DNA from: Yoonia sp. F2084L
GTDB taxonomy: Bacteria; Pseudomonadota; Alphaproteobacteria; Rhodobacterales; Rhodobacteraceae
Reading direction: 5' to 3'
Length of the DNA stretch: 64,000 nucleotides
Assembly (NCBI RefSeq): GCF_023015625.1
Contig: NZ_JALKAH010000005.1
Span: 62,001 to 126,000 of the forward strand
Positions within the stretch are counted from its first letter, which is position 1. Each line of letters opens with the position of its first letter. Below are positions 45,872 to 55,297 of this stretch, piece by piece. The notes below the pieces were generated by a model. It was not told the DNA's origin. It saw only the letters and a list, made by a program, of their open reading frames with translations, and did no database searches. The translations under genes were made by a program, and so were the position numbers.

Positions 45872-46492
45872 ATGACCCAAATCAAATCCCTCTTCGCGAC
45901 CCGCCTCTACCACGCCAAGCTTTCCGCCCATGGCGCGCCCATCGACCCGTCCGAGCTTGAAAACTCTTGCCTTGTCATCGCAGATGACGATGAGGCGGGG
46001 CAGGACTGGTGCGAGCAGAACGGCTTTCCGGGCTACACCTCCTACGCGTCGCTCAGCGACCTACCCTGGCGCTTCCCGATCTTCAAAGATCTCGTCACCG
46101 TCCTCGACGCCCATGTCGCGGGTTTTGCCGAAGACTTGGCTTTCGACCTTGGCGACACGACACTGCAACTCGAAGACATCTGGATCAATATCCTGCCCGA
46201 AGGCGGCATCCACACCGGCCACATCCACCCCCATTCGGTGATCAGCGGCACGACCTACGTCGCCATGCCCGACGGGGCGAGCGCGATCAAGTTCGAAGAC
46301 CCCCGACTGGCCATGATGATGGCGGCCCCCACGCGGGTGAAAGACGCGCGGGACGAGTTGCGGACGTTCTACTACGCGAAACCGGAAGTCGGCGACGTGC
46401 TGCTTTGGGAAAGCTGGCTGCGGCACGAGGTGCCGATGAACATGGCTGAGGAAGAGCGGATATCGGTGAGTTTCAACTACAGCTGGGGCTAG
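45872..46492 (+). CDS. TIGR02466 family putative 2-oxoglutarate/Fe(II) oxygenase
   Basis: 206 residues. Start SLFATRLYHAKL and core WINILPEGGIHTGHIHPHSVISGTTYV are typical of TIGR02466. The two His in H-x-H and the later RHEVPMNMAEEERISVSFNY (H and R) form the expected iron and 2-oxoglutarate site. Substrate unknown. Its GC content resembles the core genome more than the toxin pair does. Confidence 0.85.
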   Translation: MTQIKSLFATRLYHAKLSAHGAPIDPSELENSCLVIADDDEAGQDWCEQNGFPGYTSYASLSDLPWRFPIFKDLVTVLDAHVAGFAEDLAFDLGDTTLQLEDIWINILPEGGIHTGHIHPHSVISGTTYVAMPDGASAIKFEDPRLAMMMAAPTRVKDARDELRTFYYAKPEVGDVLLWESWLRHEVPMNMAEEERISVSFNYSWG

Positions 46493-46730
46493 GCTTTGTC
46501 GGCGTGATCCCGGTGTGTCTTCAAAAAAGGGCACGGCGGATCATGACCAGAATTTGCAAATAGATGTCATGTCATCTGAGTCTGCACGACGCCCGCCTGC
46601 CGTACCGCACCTATTGGCGATCTATGGCCTACGCTTGATCCGTTCCCTGCGGGCCGCTAGGGTCTTTCGAAGTGGCACACTCTGACTTTTTTGCCTGCCT
46701 TTAACTTGTACTTTTGAAAATGATTTTCCG

Positions 46731-47447
46731 ATGCAGCCCCACGACAGCAAAATGAAGGATGCGGCCAACCACTCCGTTATCATCCTGCATGGGATCGGCG
46801 CGCCGCAGCGCGCGCTGGAGGCTGGCGAGGACGCGTTCTGGCTGTCAAAGGACCTCTTTCGCCGCACTTTGGATCAGATTGCCCTGATGGGTGACGACGC
46901 ACCAATGATCACCTTTGATGATGGCAATGCATCTGACATCAGTATCGCCATGCCGGAACTTGCGGCACGCAGCCTGACGGCGACGTTCTTTGTGCTGACG
47001 CAAAGGTTGGATACGCCCGGATCGTTGACAAGCGAGGATGTCGGGACGCTAGCCAAAGCAGGACACGCCATTGGTCTGCATGGGCATGCGCATGTTGACT
47101 GGCGTGAACTGGATGAGGCGGGGCGTCACCGTGAATTTGTCGCGGCACGCGCACGTCTGGCCGAACTGGCAGGATATCCTATTCAAACAGCGGCCGCGCC
47201 GTTCGGTCTGTATAACAGACAAACGATCCAGGATCTTCGCGGTCTTAAATTCGACGCACTTTATACTAGTGATCGCGGACTGGCTGACGCGGGTCGCTTT
47301 GTGCGCCCACGCAACTGCCTGGAAGGCGCGATGGATCAGACGTCTCTTCAAAATGCATTGCGCGGACGCGTGCCGCCGCTGCGTGCGGTGCGGCGCTGCC
47401 TTGGCGTTGCGCGCAAGCGCCTGCTGCCAGTCAGGTTGCGCGCATGA
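46731..47447 (+). CDS. Polysaccharide deacetylase (NodB) family protein
   Basis: 238 residues with NodB motifs: MITFDDGNASD (catalytic and metal Asp), HGHAHVDW (metal His pair) and APFGLYN. Such enzymes remove acetyl groups from N-acetylglucosamine sugars. An internal ATG at 46752 is an alternative start. The stop overlaps the glycosyltransferase by four bases, so both probably act on one cell-surface sugar. Confidence 0.85.
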   Translation: MQPHDSKMKDAANHSVIILHGIGAPQRALEAGEDAFWLSKDLFRRTLDQIALMGDDAPMITFDDGNASDISIAMPELAARSLTATFFVLTQRLDTPGSLTSEDVGTLAKAGHAIGLHGHAHVDWRELDEAGRHREFVAARARLAELAGYPIQTAAAPFGLYNRQTIQDLRGLKFDALYTSDRGLADAGRFVRPRNCLEGAMDQTSLQNALRGRVPPLRAVRRCLGVARKRLLPVRLRA

Positions 47448-48277
47448 TTTCCGTGATCGTGCCCGCCAACAACGAAGAAGGCTACATCGGGCCCTGCCTT
47501 GACCTGCTGCTTGCGTCAGATGCCCCCGAAGGAGGACCGATACAGGTTGTCGTCGTGGCCAATGGGTGCACAGACGGCACGGTGGCCGAAGCAAGCGCGA
47601 GGACCGCGGCCTTTGCGGCTAAAGGTTGGACGCTTGACGTTTTGGACCTCGTCGAAGGCGGAAAGGTGAATGCACTCAACGCCAGCGAGGACGCCATCCT
47701 TTTCCCGCTCAGAGTTTACATTGACGCGGATGTTCATGTCACGCCGCCACTGATCGCGCAGCTTGCCGAGGCACTGGATCGGCCTGAGCCCACCTATGCA
47801 GGAGGACGACCGCAAATCCGCCGCGCACGAAACTTCATTTCCGAACGCTACGCGCGTTTCTGGGAAAAGCTGCCCTTTATGGCCACAGGCGTGCCCGGCT
47901 GCGGGGTCTTCGGGGTGAATGCGGCGGGCCGGGCGCGCTGGCAGGCATTTCCGCAAGTGATTGCCGATGACACATTCGTCCGCAATAACTTCGCACCAGA
48001 GGAAATGCGCGGCGTGCCAGCGACCTATTCCTGGCCTATCACGGAAGGCTTTGTGAATCTGGTGCGGGTTCGCAGACGGCAGGACGAAGGACTGAAAGAA
48101 ATCCGTGAACGCTGGCCCGATCTGTCTGCTCGGATGGAGCGCACAAACCCTGACCTGAAAGAGAAGCTGGCGCTTTTTCTACGCGATCCCTTGGGTTTTG
48201 TGGTCTACGCAAGCGTCGCATTGGCCGTGCGTACGCCGCTTTTCCGCACACAAAGCCAGTGGTACAGAGGGCGGTAA
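47444..48277 (+). CDS. Family 2 glycosyltransferase
   Basis: 277 residues, GT-A fold. ISVIVPANNEEGYIG start, VVVANGCTDGTVAEA, YIDADVHV (the DxD metal motif) and IADDTFVRN (catalytic Asp). No membrane spans are clear. Coupled to the deacetylase; the pair could build or trim a surface glycan. It lies inside the gap between rplP and rpmC. Confidence 0.85.
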   Translation: MISVIVPANNEEGYIGPCLDLLLASDAPEGGPIQVVVVANGCTDGTVAEASARTAAFAAKGWTLDVLDLVEGGKVNALNASEDAILFPLRVYIDADVHVTPPLIAQLAEALDRPEPTYAGGRPQIRRARNFISERYARFWEKLPFMATGVPGCGVFGVNAAGRARWQAFPQVIADDTFVRNNFAPEEMRGVPATYSWPITEGFVNLVRVRRRQDEGLKEIRERWPDLSARMERTNPDLKEKLALFLRDPLGFVVYASVALAVRTPLFRTQSQWYRGR

Positions 48278-48296
48278 AAGCGGCGTCTTTTCGTGC

Positions 48297-48323
48297 GTAG
48301 GTTGGGGCCTGCCCCGACGCTAC
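48297..48323. repeat. Palindromic repeat with GTAGG tip
   Basis: GTAGGTTGGGGCCTGCCCCGAC, then GCTAC. It is nearly identical to the copies at 50296-50317 and 54818-54839. Confidence 0.75.
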
Positions 48324-48330
48324 TTCGCAA

Positions 48331-48855
48331 TCAAAAGCTAAAGCCAATGACCGCTTGGGTGCTCACCTCAGTCGCGCGCACACCAAAAGTGATGTTATTC
48401 ACGGACATCGTCAGCAAAGCACCATAGTTGAACTCATAATCCGTTTCAGGTGGCTCATCGGCGTAGCATTGGAACCCGATGAAGGAATCCGGGCAATCAG
48501 AGAAGCTTTCTCTCATGCCAAGGATCAGCGCGGCATCGGTGCGCATCTGGCCGGAATTGGACAGATTGGCACCCACCAGCGCGTTGAATGAAAACGCCTG
48601 ACGGACGGAATCCGTGCCGAATGTTGAATCAAGCATTTCGCCTTCCGCCGCGATATCAACGCCAAAGAGCGCGTTGCTATTGGCAGGTGAGCCCATGAAC
48701 CCGATGACGAAAGGCGTATCATCGGTCTCCTCGGTCGCGCCGTCGTTATTCACGCCGCCTCCAAAATAGAAAATACTATTACTTGCCGATTGCGCCATCG
48801 CTGTAGATGTCAGGCCAAGGGACAAGCAAAGTGCGGCAACTGCTGTCTTGATCAT
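48331..48855 (-). CDS. Exported protein, possible small outer-membrane barrel
   Basis: 174 residues from ATG 48855, with signal peptide LCLSLGLTSTAMAQS. The rest alternates hydrophobic and polar residues (YFGGGVNNDGATEE, NALVGANLSNSGQMRTDAAL) and ends TQAVIGFSF, a terminal Phe typical of outer-membrane barrels. Two Cys pairs (SDCPDSF, QCYADE). No family is recognised. Confidence 0.65.
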   Translation of the reverse strand: MIKTAVAALCLSLGLTSTAMAQSASNSIFYFGGGVNNDGATEETDDTPFVIGFMGSPANSNALFGVDIAAEGEMLDSTFGTDSVRQAFSFNALVGANLSNSGQMRTDAALILGMRESFSDCPDSFIGFQCYADEPPETDYEFNYGALLTMSVNNITFGVRATEVSTQAVIGFSF

Positions 48856-48974
48856 TTCCAAAATTCCGTTGTTGTATCCGTCGCCCGCGATATGAGTGGA
48901 ATCGGGCTGAAATACGGTTAACACAAGGAGTTGTCGGGACATCGGATCGCTGCACAAACCTAACCTAAGGCAAA

Positions 48975-49002
48975 AGCCCCAACCGATCTCTCGGCAGGGG
49001 CT
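48975..49002 (-). terminator. Terminator after the peptidoglycan-binding gene
   Basis: AGCCCC...GGGGCT stem with inner CCGA/TCGG, and TTTTG on the minus strand. Nearly the same sequence is at 50255-50282. Confidence 0.7.
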
Positions 49003-49037
49003 TATTCTCGAAATTTGGGTCAGACGGCTCTATCGGC

Positions 49038-49577
49038 CTAGCTGAACCAGCCTTTCATCTTGCCCCAAACGCCTTTTGGCGCGGGCTCTTCGCTGGCGGT
49101 GGCTACATCGGTGCCTTCAATTTCGGGCAGTGCTTCTTCTTCAAAGTGCTCTTCGTCAGGCTGCACAGCCGCCTTTTCGACCACAGCAGGCGTGATTTCA
49201 GCAAAGGTGTCCATCTTCGCCAAGGTCGCAGGCCCGGCCATGCCGTCAGCGTCCAAACCGTTGGCCGCCTGGAATTCCGCGACCTTCGCCGCTGTCCCCG
49301 CACCAAAGATGCCATCGGCGGCAATGCCAAGACCCTCTTGGAGTTTCTTCACCTGCGCGCCGCGCGACCCTTTGCGCAACAGCACCAGCTCAAGCAGACC
49401 CATAGCGGTAAACGTATCTGGACCAGCGACACCGTCGGCTGCCAGACCATTGGCAGACTGCCACTCCTTGAGCGCCTTTTCTGTCCCCGGCCCAAAATCG
49501 CCGTCGGCGGTGACGCCAAGTTTCGCCTGCAACCGCTTTACAGGTGCGCCCTTCAGGCCACGCTTGAGGATAGACAT
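49038..49577 (-). CDS. Protein with two peptidoglycan-binding repeats
   Basis: 179 residues. Two PG_binding_1 units: residues ~4-57 (GLKGAPVKRLQAKLGVTADGDFGPGTEKALKEWQ, cited as a span) and ~67-120 (GSRGAQVKKLQEGLGIAADG). A Glu-rich tail ends in WGKMKGWFS. No signal peptide is seen, which is odd for a wall-binding protein. GGGAG lies seven bases before ATG. Confidence 0.85.
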   Translation of the reverse strand: MSILKRGLKGAPVKRLQAKLGVTADGDFGPGTEKALKEWQSANGLAADGVAGPDTFTAMGLLELVLLRKGSRGAQVKKLQEGLGIAADGIFGAGTAAKVAEFQAANGLDADGMAGPATLAKMDTFAEITPAVVEKAAVQPDEEHFEEEALPEIEGTDVATASEEPAPKGVWGKMKGWFS

Positions 49578-49834
49578 GTTGATACTCCCTTTTGATTTTT
49601 ATGTCAGAGCGTTGCTCTTGTCACAAAAGCTATCTCAAAAGGACAGATGCCACGAGGGGAAAGAGGTAAGGCAACTCCCCGCTCTAAAGGAGCTGTCCGG
49701 CTGCCCGACAAGGCCGGGCGGTACTCTGCTGCGCAGCGGCGAACTACGAACCCAGAACTGTTCTCAATGCCTTATTTGCGCCAAAACAATCCTCATAGTG
49801 AGGGTCACCGATTTTCACTCTATTTGAGGTTGTT

Positions 49835-50242
49835 ATGAAATTTGAGAAAACTCTTCTATCGTTTGCCACAGTACTGGCGCTGACTGCATGTAGCGGCACA
49901 ATGCAAGGCGTCGTTCGGGGAGATGGGTCACCTGTTCAATTTCAATACGAACAAGGTATGGAAAGTGACACTTACACTGCTCAGGTTGGCGGTGAACAGT
50001 TTAGCGGTAAAGCCGTTCAAGCAGACGCACGTTCAGGCTTTGGAACAGTCTTTGGTACAGGTATGCCTTCGACGATAATGACGTCGAGCAGCAGCGGTAA
50101 CTTTGTTGCGACACTACTTGGCAATCGTGGATCGACGCTCAGATGCCAGATGAACTATGCGAGCAGCCTAGGAGAAACATCAGCAGGTGGTGTGGGTGTT
50201 TGTAACCACAGCGATGGCCGGATCATTGACGTGGTTTGGTAG
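49835..50242 (+). CDS. Small lipoprotein of unknown function
   Basis: 135 residues with lipobox LALTACSG near residue 19, so it is lipid-anchored. The mature part is beta-rich with two Cys (LRCQMNYA, VGVCNHSDGRIIDVVW), an ending common in small Roseobacter exported proteins. GAGG lies seven bases before ATG. Confidence 0.7.
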   Translation: MKFEKTLLSFATVLALTACSGTMQGVVRGDGSPVQFQYEQGMESDTYTAQVGGEQFSGKAVQADARSGFGTVFGTGMPSTIMTSSSSGNFVATLLGNRGSTLRCQMNYASSLGETSAGGVGVCNHSDGRIIDVVW

Positions 50243-50250
50243 TCGAAAAC

Positions 50251-50284
50251 AAAAAGCCCCCACCGATATCCCGGCAGGGGCTTT
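50251..50284. terminator. Bidirectional terminator between the lipoprotein gene and rplP
   Basis: AGCCCC (50255-50260) pairs with GGGGCT (50277-50282), with inner CCG/CGG; AAAAA on the left and TTT on the right. It ends the rplB-rplP message on the minus strand. Confidence 0.8.
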
Positions 50285-50295
50285 CATATTCTAAC

Positions 50296-50317
50296 GTAGG
50301 TCGGGGCCTGCCCCGAC
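50296..50317. repeat. Palindromic repeat after rplP
   Basis: GTAGGTCGGGGCCTGCCCCGAC, seven bases past the rplP stop. Same unit as 54818-54839. Confidence 0.8.
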
Positions 50318-50323
50318 TCAAAC

Positions 50324-50737
50324 TTACCAATCTTCGCGAACAACCGTCCGTGTCTTGATCGGCAGCTTCATCGCGGCAAGGCGCAGGGCCTCGCGTGCGA
50401 TTGTCTCGTTCACACCATCAATTTCGAACATCACGCGGCCGGGTTTGACCTTGCATGCCCAGAAATCAATCGAACCTTTACCCTTACCCATACGCACTTC
50501 GACGGGCTTGGACGTTACTGGCGTGTCCGGGAAAATCCGGATCCAGACGCGGCCCTGACGCTTCATGTGACGCGTCATGGCACGACGTGCGGCTTCGATT
50601 TGACGGGCTGTGATCCGCTCAGGCTCAATGGCTTTCAGGCCATATGTGCCGAAGTTCAGATCAGAACCGCCTTTGGCTTCACCCCGGATACGGCCTTTGT
50701 GCAGTTTCCGGTGCTTTGTACGCTTTGGCTGTAGCAT
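50324..50737 (-). CDS. rplP: 50S ribosomal protein L16
   Basis: 137-residue L16 at the A-site tRNA. Start [19 protein letters not shown], core [20 protein letters not shown]. Normally followed directly by rpmC; here 5.3 kb of other DNA intervenes. Confidence 0.98.
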   Translation of the reverse strand: MLQPKRTKHRKLHKGRIRGEAKGGSDLNFGTYGLKAIEPERITARQIEAARRAMTRHMKRQGRVWIRIFPDTPVTSKPVEVRMGKGKGSIDFWACKVKPGRVMFEIDGVNETIAREALRLAAMKLPIKTRTVVREDW

Positions 50738-50751
50738 TTAAATCAGCTCCC

Positions 50752-51453
50752 TTAGCGACGTGGGCCGCGAGGGACAGCGCCCTCTTGCAGCTCAGCATGT
50801 TTGCGGTCGTGCGCTGATGGATCGTGCTCCATGATCTCACCCTTGTAGATGAAGACCTTGATGCCAATGATCCCATAAGGCGTCATCGCCTCATACAGTG
50901 CATAGTCGATGTCGGCGCGCAGTGTGTGCAGCGGCACGCGACCTTCACGGTACCATTCTGTGCGGGCAATCTCTGCACCACCCAGACGGCCGGCAAGGTT
51001 CACCCGGATACCAAGGGCGCCCATGCGCATCGCGTTCTGAACAGACCGCTTCATGGCGCGACGGAAAGAGACACGGCGCTCAAGCTGCTGACCAATGCTT
51101 TCGGCAACCAAGGCTGCGTCAAGTTCTGGCTTGCGGACTTCAACGATGTTCAGGTGCAGTTCAGATGCGGTCAGATTGGCAAGCTTCTGACGCAGACCTT
51201 CGATGTCTGCACCTTTCTTGCCGATGATCACACCGGGACGTGCTGCGTGAATTGTAACGCGGCACTTTTTGTGCGGACGTTCAATGATCACGCGGCTGAC
51301 GCCGGACTGTGCACATTCTTTCTTGATGAAAGCCTTGATCTTGAGGTCTTCCAACAAAAGGTCGCCATAGTCTTTGGTATCTGCATACCAGCGGCTATCC
51401 CAGGTGCGGTTGACCTGAAGACGCATACCGATCGGGTTTACTTTGTTACCCAT
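50752..51453 (-). CDS. rpsC: 30S ribosomal protein S3
   Basis: 233-residue S3, mRNA entry. [20 protein letters not shown] and the KH region ([16 protein letters not shown]). Overlaps rplV by one base. Confidence 0.98.
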   Translation of the reverse strand: MGNKVNPIGMRLQVNRTWDSRWYADTKDYGDLLLEDLKIKAFIKKECAQSGVSRVIIERPHKKCRVTIHAARPGVIIGKKGADIEGLRQKLANLTASELHLNIVEVRKPELDAALVAESIGQQLERRVSFRRAMKRSVQNAMRMGALGIRVNLAGRLGGAEIARTEWYREGRVPLHTLRADIDYALYEAMTPYGIIGIKVFIYKGEIMEHDPSAHDRKHAELQEGAVPRGPRR

Positions 51454-51833
51454 TATGATTGCTCCTCAACTTGACGCACCTTGATGGTGATCTCTGCAAA
51501 CGGCTTGATGATCTTGCCAAAACGGCCACGGGCCCGAGGGCGACCGCGCTTCATGGTCAGGTTCTTACCGACATAAGCCTCTGCGACGACCAGTTCATCG
51601 ACGTCAAGGTTGTGGTTGTTTTCGGCGTTGGCGATGGCCGACTGAAGACACTTCTTCACATCGTCCGAGATACGCTTTTTGCTGAAAGTCAGGTCAGTCA
51701 ATGCCTGCTCGACTTTCTTGCCACGGATCAGGCCAGCAACGAGGTTCAGCTTTTGCGGGGAGGTACGGAGCATGCGCAGTTTTGCCATTGCTTCGTTATC
51801 GGCCACGCGGCGGGGATTCTTATCCTTGCTCAT
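51453..51833 (-). CDS. rplV: 50S ribosomal protein L22
   Basis: 126-residue L22, lining the exit tunnel. [20 protein letters not shown] and [12 protein letters not shown]. Confidence 0.98.
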   Translation of the reverse strand: MSKDKNPRRVADNEAMAKLRMLRTSPQKLNLVAGLIRGKKVEQALTDLTFSKKRISDDVKKCLQSAIANAENNHNLDVDELVVAEAYVGKNLTMKRGRPRARGRFGKIIKPFAEITIKVRQVEEQS

Positions 51834-51836
51834 GGC

Positions 51837-52115
51837 TTACTTCCGCTTCGCTTTTTTGTCAGCGGCGTGACCATAATAGGTCCGCGTTGGCGAATATTCA
51901 CCAAACTTCTGACCAATCATGTCTTCGCTAACGTTGACAGGGATGTGCTTCTTGCCGTTGTACACACCAAAGGTGAGGCCAACGAACTGAGGCAGGATAG
52001 TGGAACGACGCGACCAGATCTTGATCACTTCGTTGCGGCCGCTTTCGCGGGATGCTTCTGCTTTTTTCAAAACATAGGCGTCCACAAAGGGGCCTTTCCA
52101 TACGGAACGAGCCAT
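51837..52115 (-). CDS. rpsS: 30S ribosomal protein S19
   Basis: 92-residue S19. [20 protein letters not shown] and [20 protein letters not shown]. Confidence 0.98.
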   Translation of the reverse strand: MARSVWKGPFVDAYVLKKAEASRESGRNEVIKIWSRRSTILPQFVGLTFGVYNGKKHIPVNVSEDMIGQKFGEYSPTRTYYGHAADKKAKRK

Positions 52116-52117
52116 TC

Positions 52118-52960
52118 TTAACGACCCTTCTTTTTGGCATGACGCGAACGCACGATAAGGCGCTGCGATGCTTTGTTTTTGTTACGGGTGCGCTTGCCCT
52201 TGGTGTCTTTACCCCAAGGTGTGACAGGCGTCCGACCACCAGATGTCCGGCCTTCACCACCACCGTGCGGGTGGTCGATCGGGTTCATGGCAACACCACG
52301 GACACTTGGGCGGATGCCCTTGTGACGCATGCGGCCTGCTTTACCGAAGTTCTGGTTGGAATGGTCAGAGTTTGACACAGCACCAACAGTGGCCATGCAT
52401 TCCTGACGGATCAGGCGCAATTCACCGGAAGACAGACGGACCTGCGCGTAGCCGCCATCACGGCCCACGAACTGGGCGTATGTACCGGCTGCGCGGGCGA
52501 TCTGGCCGCCTTTGCCTGGCTTCATTTCGATGTTGTGAATGATCGTACCAATTGGCATGCCAGAGAATGGCATGGCGTTACCGGGCTTAATGTCAGCCTT
52601 GGCAGATGCGATCACCTTGTCACCAACAGCGAGGCGCTGCGGGGCAAGGATGTAATTCTGTGTGCCGTCTTCGTACTGGATCAGCGCGATGAATGCGGTG
52701 CGGTTCGGGTCATATTCGATCCGTGCGACAACAGCGGACATGTCCAGCTTGTTCCGCTTGAAATCGACGATGCGGTAAAGACGCTTTGCGCCCCCACCAA
52801 TACGACGCATAGTGATCCGTCCGGTGTTGTTCCGGCCGCCCGATTTGGTCAAACCCTCTGTAAGAGATTTGACAGGACGTCCTTTCCAAAGCTCCGAACG
52901 GTCGATCAGCACCAGCCCACGCTGGCCCGGCGTCGTCGGTTTGTACGACTTGAGTGCCAT
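52118..52960 (-). CDS. rplB: 50S ribosomal protein L2
   Basis: 280-residue L2 at the peptidyl-transferase centre. Start [20 protein letters not shown] and [18 protein letters not shown] near the end, with the key His. First gene of its piece; rplW, its usual upstream neighbour, is 5.3 kb away. Confidence 0.98.
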   Translation of the reverse strand: MALKSYKPTTPGQRGLVLIDRSELWKGRPVKSLTEGLTKSGGRNNTGRITMRRIGGGAKRLYRIVDFKRNKLDMSAVVARIEYDPNRTAFIALIQYEDGTQNYILAPQRLAVGDKVIASAKADIKPGNAMPFSGMPIGTIIHNIEMKPGKGGQIARAAGTYAQFVGRDGGYAQVRLSSGELRLIRQECMATVGAVSNSDHSNQNFGKAGRMRHKGIRPSVRGVAMNPIDHPHGGGEGRTSGGRTPVTPWGKDTKGKRTRNKNKASQRLIVRSRHAKKKGR

Positions 52961-53040
52961 GTTAGCTTCTTCCGTTTGCTTGGCGGGCCCGCAGTGCGAA
53001 CCCTGATGTTATAGGCCCCCGTAGGTGCCCGGTTGGATGT

Positions 53041-53067
53041 GTCGGGGGAGCCCCCGACCTACGTAGG
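53041..53067. repeat. Palindromic repeat upstream of rplB
   Basis: GTCGGGGG-AG-CCCCCGAC, then CTACGTAGG, the tip-to-tip junction seen at 54814-54822 and 61610-61616. It lies in the likely 5-prime leader of rplB. Confidence 0.75.
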
Positions 53068-53137
53068 CCGAAGTTTTCCCCGGCTTTTCGCATAACACAA
53101 AGACCCCGGAACGAATCCGAGGCCAAGCGATTGCGGG

Positions 53138-53166
53138 GATGTAGCAGGGAGGGGTGAGGGTGGCAA
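53138..53166 (-). promoter_or_regulatory. Predicted promoter of rplB-to-rplP block
   Basis: Minus strand TTGCCA (53161-53166), 17 bp, TACATC (53138-53143), then CCCCGC, a GC-rich discriminator as in promoters under stringent control. The leader would be ~170 nt. Confidence 0.6.
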
Positions 53167-53451
53167 GAGCTTCGGACATTTCGATAGAGAATTCCTCTAG
53201 TTGCAGCAAGCCTCATCTTGCTAGCTCTGTATATTCGCTAAGTTACTGATTTTTCATCGTATAGCGAAGCATTGGCATTACTTTAGGCCCCTAGACAAAA
53301 TGACATGAAGCTTGACTAGTTCCGATTAATACCCACATAATCTCTAAGAAATTCCCCTCGCGTCACTATTTGCTAACTTTTTTACGCCTTATTGTGAGTT
53401 TACGGTCGTAGCACAGGCTGTTAGAGATGGTGATAGCTGAAAGGAAAGCCA

Positions 53452-53667
53452 ATGTACGGAATAGTCAGTCAGAAATTTGCATCTGGCAGCTGCTTTATTT
53501 GGTGCGAGGACACTGGGAAGGCGTACAGCCATTTTCCCAACCTTGGCGAAGTACTAGATTTGGAAGTTGGGGTTAACGTCAGCTTTACCTTAGAAGATGG
53601 CTTTGCAGTCAATGTACTCGCATACGAAAACTTGGACGGCGATATCGACGCAAAAATATACGCGTAG
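53452..53667 (+). CDS. Cold-shock-domain-like small protein
   Basis: 71 residues. The order of features (GIVSQKFASGSCFIW, then AYSHFPNLGEVLDLEVG, then VSFTLEDGFAVNVLA) follows the OB-fold cold-shock pattern. The RNA-binding motifs are altered, however: KGFGFI is replaced by SGSCFI and VFVH by AYSH. A good ribosome site (AAAGGA) precedes ATG. AT-rich; probably acquired. A chance likeness is possible. Confidence 0.5.
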   Translation: MYGIVSQKFASGSCFIWCEDTGKAYSHFPNLGEVLDLEVGVNVSFTLEDGFAVNVLAYENLDGDIDAKIYA

Positions 53668-53748
53668 GCGTAATTTGTGTTCTGGTACAACTTTGAGAAA
53701 AGCTTTAAATGATGGACTCAACTATTCCAGTTCATAAAGAGTTCTGTA

Positions 53749-54414
53749 TTGCCAACCGAACAACCGATTACTCATAGACCAACTAAAACCGTTAGCCGTA
53801 AAAATATTGATGAAATATTGTCCAAGCTTCGGCCGGGCGATATCATAATGAAGTGGAGTGACAGATCTTCCTTGTCGTCTACAATTGAGCTGACTCAAAA
53901 CTACTTCAAATATCCCCCTCCTTCGCCTTCAATTGTTCACGTGTCACTCTATTCGGGTCACAATGAAGTCATACACGGTACATTTTCTCCAGCTTCACCA
54001 AGTAATTCACGCATTCGGCGACAAAGCTTTCTCGAATATTATGATGGCGCTAAAATTTCTGCAGGCAGGCCTACATTGGACGAAAAGAACGTTAAACTGC
54101 CCGTCCAAGCGTTACTGTCTAAAGCTGAAGAATTCACATCAATGTACTATAGCATTAACGTTATCGCACTTGGAATAACGTTAGGAACATGGCTAGAAAA
54201 AACACGAGTTTCTTTTGGCGCGCGAAGTCATACCAAGTCATTAGAAGAGGAGTTTAAGAGAGGCCAAATCTGCAGCACAGCCATTTTCGAGATATTCAGT
54301 GCAGTTATGCAACGATCATCGCCACTTGAGTTGCGGGACTTGTGTCGAACTGCACCGATAGTGATGCCAGCAAACTACTATGTGAATCCCAGACTGGTCT
54401 CTGTTTCGTTCTAG
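53749..54414 (+). CDS. YiiX-like permuted NlpC/P60 fold protein
   Basis: 221 residues. LRPGDIIMKWSDRSS, then IVHVSLYSGHNEVIHG with a possible catalytic His, then GQICSTAIFEIF with a possible catalytic Cys, and MPANYYVNPRLV at the end. This order is that of YiiX/YebB circularly permuted papain-like enzymes, which cut peptide or lipid amide bonds. The start is TTG; no in-frame ATG exists nearby. AT-rich like its neighbour. Confidence 0.7.
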   Translation: MPTEQPITHRPTKTVSRKNIDEILSKLRPGDIIMKWSDRSSLSSTIELTQNYFKYPPPSPSIVHVSLYSGHNEVIHGTFSPASPSNSRIRRQSFLEYYDGAKISAGRPTLDEKNVKLPVQALLSKAEEFTSMYYSINVIALGITLGTWLEKTRVSFGARSHTKSLEEEFKRGQICSTAIFEIFSAVMQRSSPLELRDLCRTAPIVMPANYYVNPRLVSVSF

Positions 54415-54454
54415 ATTGCCTTGGTACAGCCAGCTTACTTATTGGAATGTCCTG

Positions 54455-54754
54455 TCAATCCTTTTTGGTAATGGGCAACCCCACCCCCACCTGGCCCGCA
54501 TAGACCTTCGCCACCGCCGCATCATCCTCGCCGCCCAGCCCTTGCGCTGCCGCTTCCATGAACTGCGCCAAGGCCGCTTGCGTCACCGGGGCGTCGAACC
54601 CCGCCTCCTCTGCAATCTCCAGCACGATCCCAAGGTCTTTGGGCCAGATGTTGACTGAACTATGCGGCGTGTAATCCCCCGCCACGATATGCGGCGCGCG
54701 GTTTTCCAGCATCCAGCTGGTGCCGGCGCAGCGACGTAACCGATGCCAACCCAT
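54455..54754 (-). pseudogene. C-terminal fragment 1 of a 3-hydroxyisobutyrate dehydrogenase-like gene
   Basis: From 54721 down to the stop, ~88 residues match the C-terminal helical domain of beta-hydroxyacid dehydrogenases (SWMLENRAPHIV, KDLGIVLEIAEEAGFDAPVT, ALAQFMEAAAQGLGGEDDAA, AKVYAGQVGV). The N-terminal Rossmann domain and catalytic Lys are missing. Two further copies of its last part lie at 54842-54902 and 57462-57570. Confidence 0.8.
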
Positions 54755-54795
54755 AGGCTACCGCTGGCCCATTCGTTTGTGGCAAATGTTGGATC

Positions 54796-54839
54796 GCCGG
54801 GGAGAACCCCGGCCTACGTAGGTCGGGGCCTGCCCCGAC
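54796..54839. repeat. Two palindromes joined tip to tip
   Basis: GCCGGGGAGAACCCCGGC-CTAC (54796-54817) meets GTAGGTCGGGGCCTGCCCCGAC (54818-54839). The two hairpins have different arms but share the CTACGTAG junction. They separate dehydrogenase fragments 1 and 2. Confidence 0.85.
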
Positions 54840-54841
54840 GC

Positions 54842-54902
54842 ATCACTTCCCCGGCAACGTCACACCGACCTGCCCCGCATAGACCTTCGCTAACGGCGCG
54901 TG
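54842..54902 (-). pseudogene. Dehydrogenase C-terminal fragment 2
   Basis: Reading leftward, AKVYAGQVGVTLPGK then stop, aligned with the last residues of fragment 1. Only ~60 bp remain. Confidence 0.7.
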
Positions 54903-54904
54903 CC

Positions 54905-55297
54905 TCCGACACTACGTGAACACGTCGCGCGTCACCCTCAGGCTGGCGCTTCAGATTATCAGGCATATCTTCGGCACGACGGGTTTGGCGGATGGCCTGC
55001 TTGGGCATCGTTTCAAAGCCTTGAAACAGAACCGCTATTCTTGCAGTTTTACGCATCGCCACGGGATCAATCTGACAAACTGACGGCGCCGGGTTGTCGG
55101 GGGATTGCCATGGGTCCCGGCCCCTGTAGCCATCTTGCTGCAGGATCTTTCGTTCATTTTCGCAGCTTCTGCCGTAACAATTCTTTTGAAGTATTAGGCA
55201 GTGGTAACGTCATGCGCCATGACCGCGATCCGTGCCCAGAAAAGCAAATAGGCCGACGACTGCACGCCACGCCCACGCCACACTCAGCCAGAGTGCG
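54905..55297. other. Gap between dehydrogenase remnant and chemoreceptor
   Basis: A 187-codon frame on the plus strand covers this gap but lacks any recognisable domain, has no good ribosome site, and runs into the receptor gene from the other side. I see no supported feature. Confidence 0.4.

Larger units (their letters stand above)
52961..53451. other. Gap upstream of rplB: repeat, promoter, then AT-rich DNA
   Basis: The left part holds a palindromic repeat and the rplB promoter. From about 53,190 base composition turns AT-rich and stays so to about 54,420, marking acquired DNA. No gene is seen before 53,452. Confidence 0.5.

Noticed and set aside
49686..49730. GC-rich stretch resembling 39414-39450 (GCTGCCCG...GCCGGGCG)
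   Set aside because: The likeness covers only ~20 imperfect bases and may be chance; it is not enough to call a repeat.
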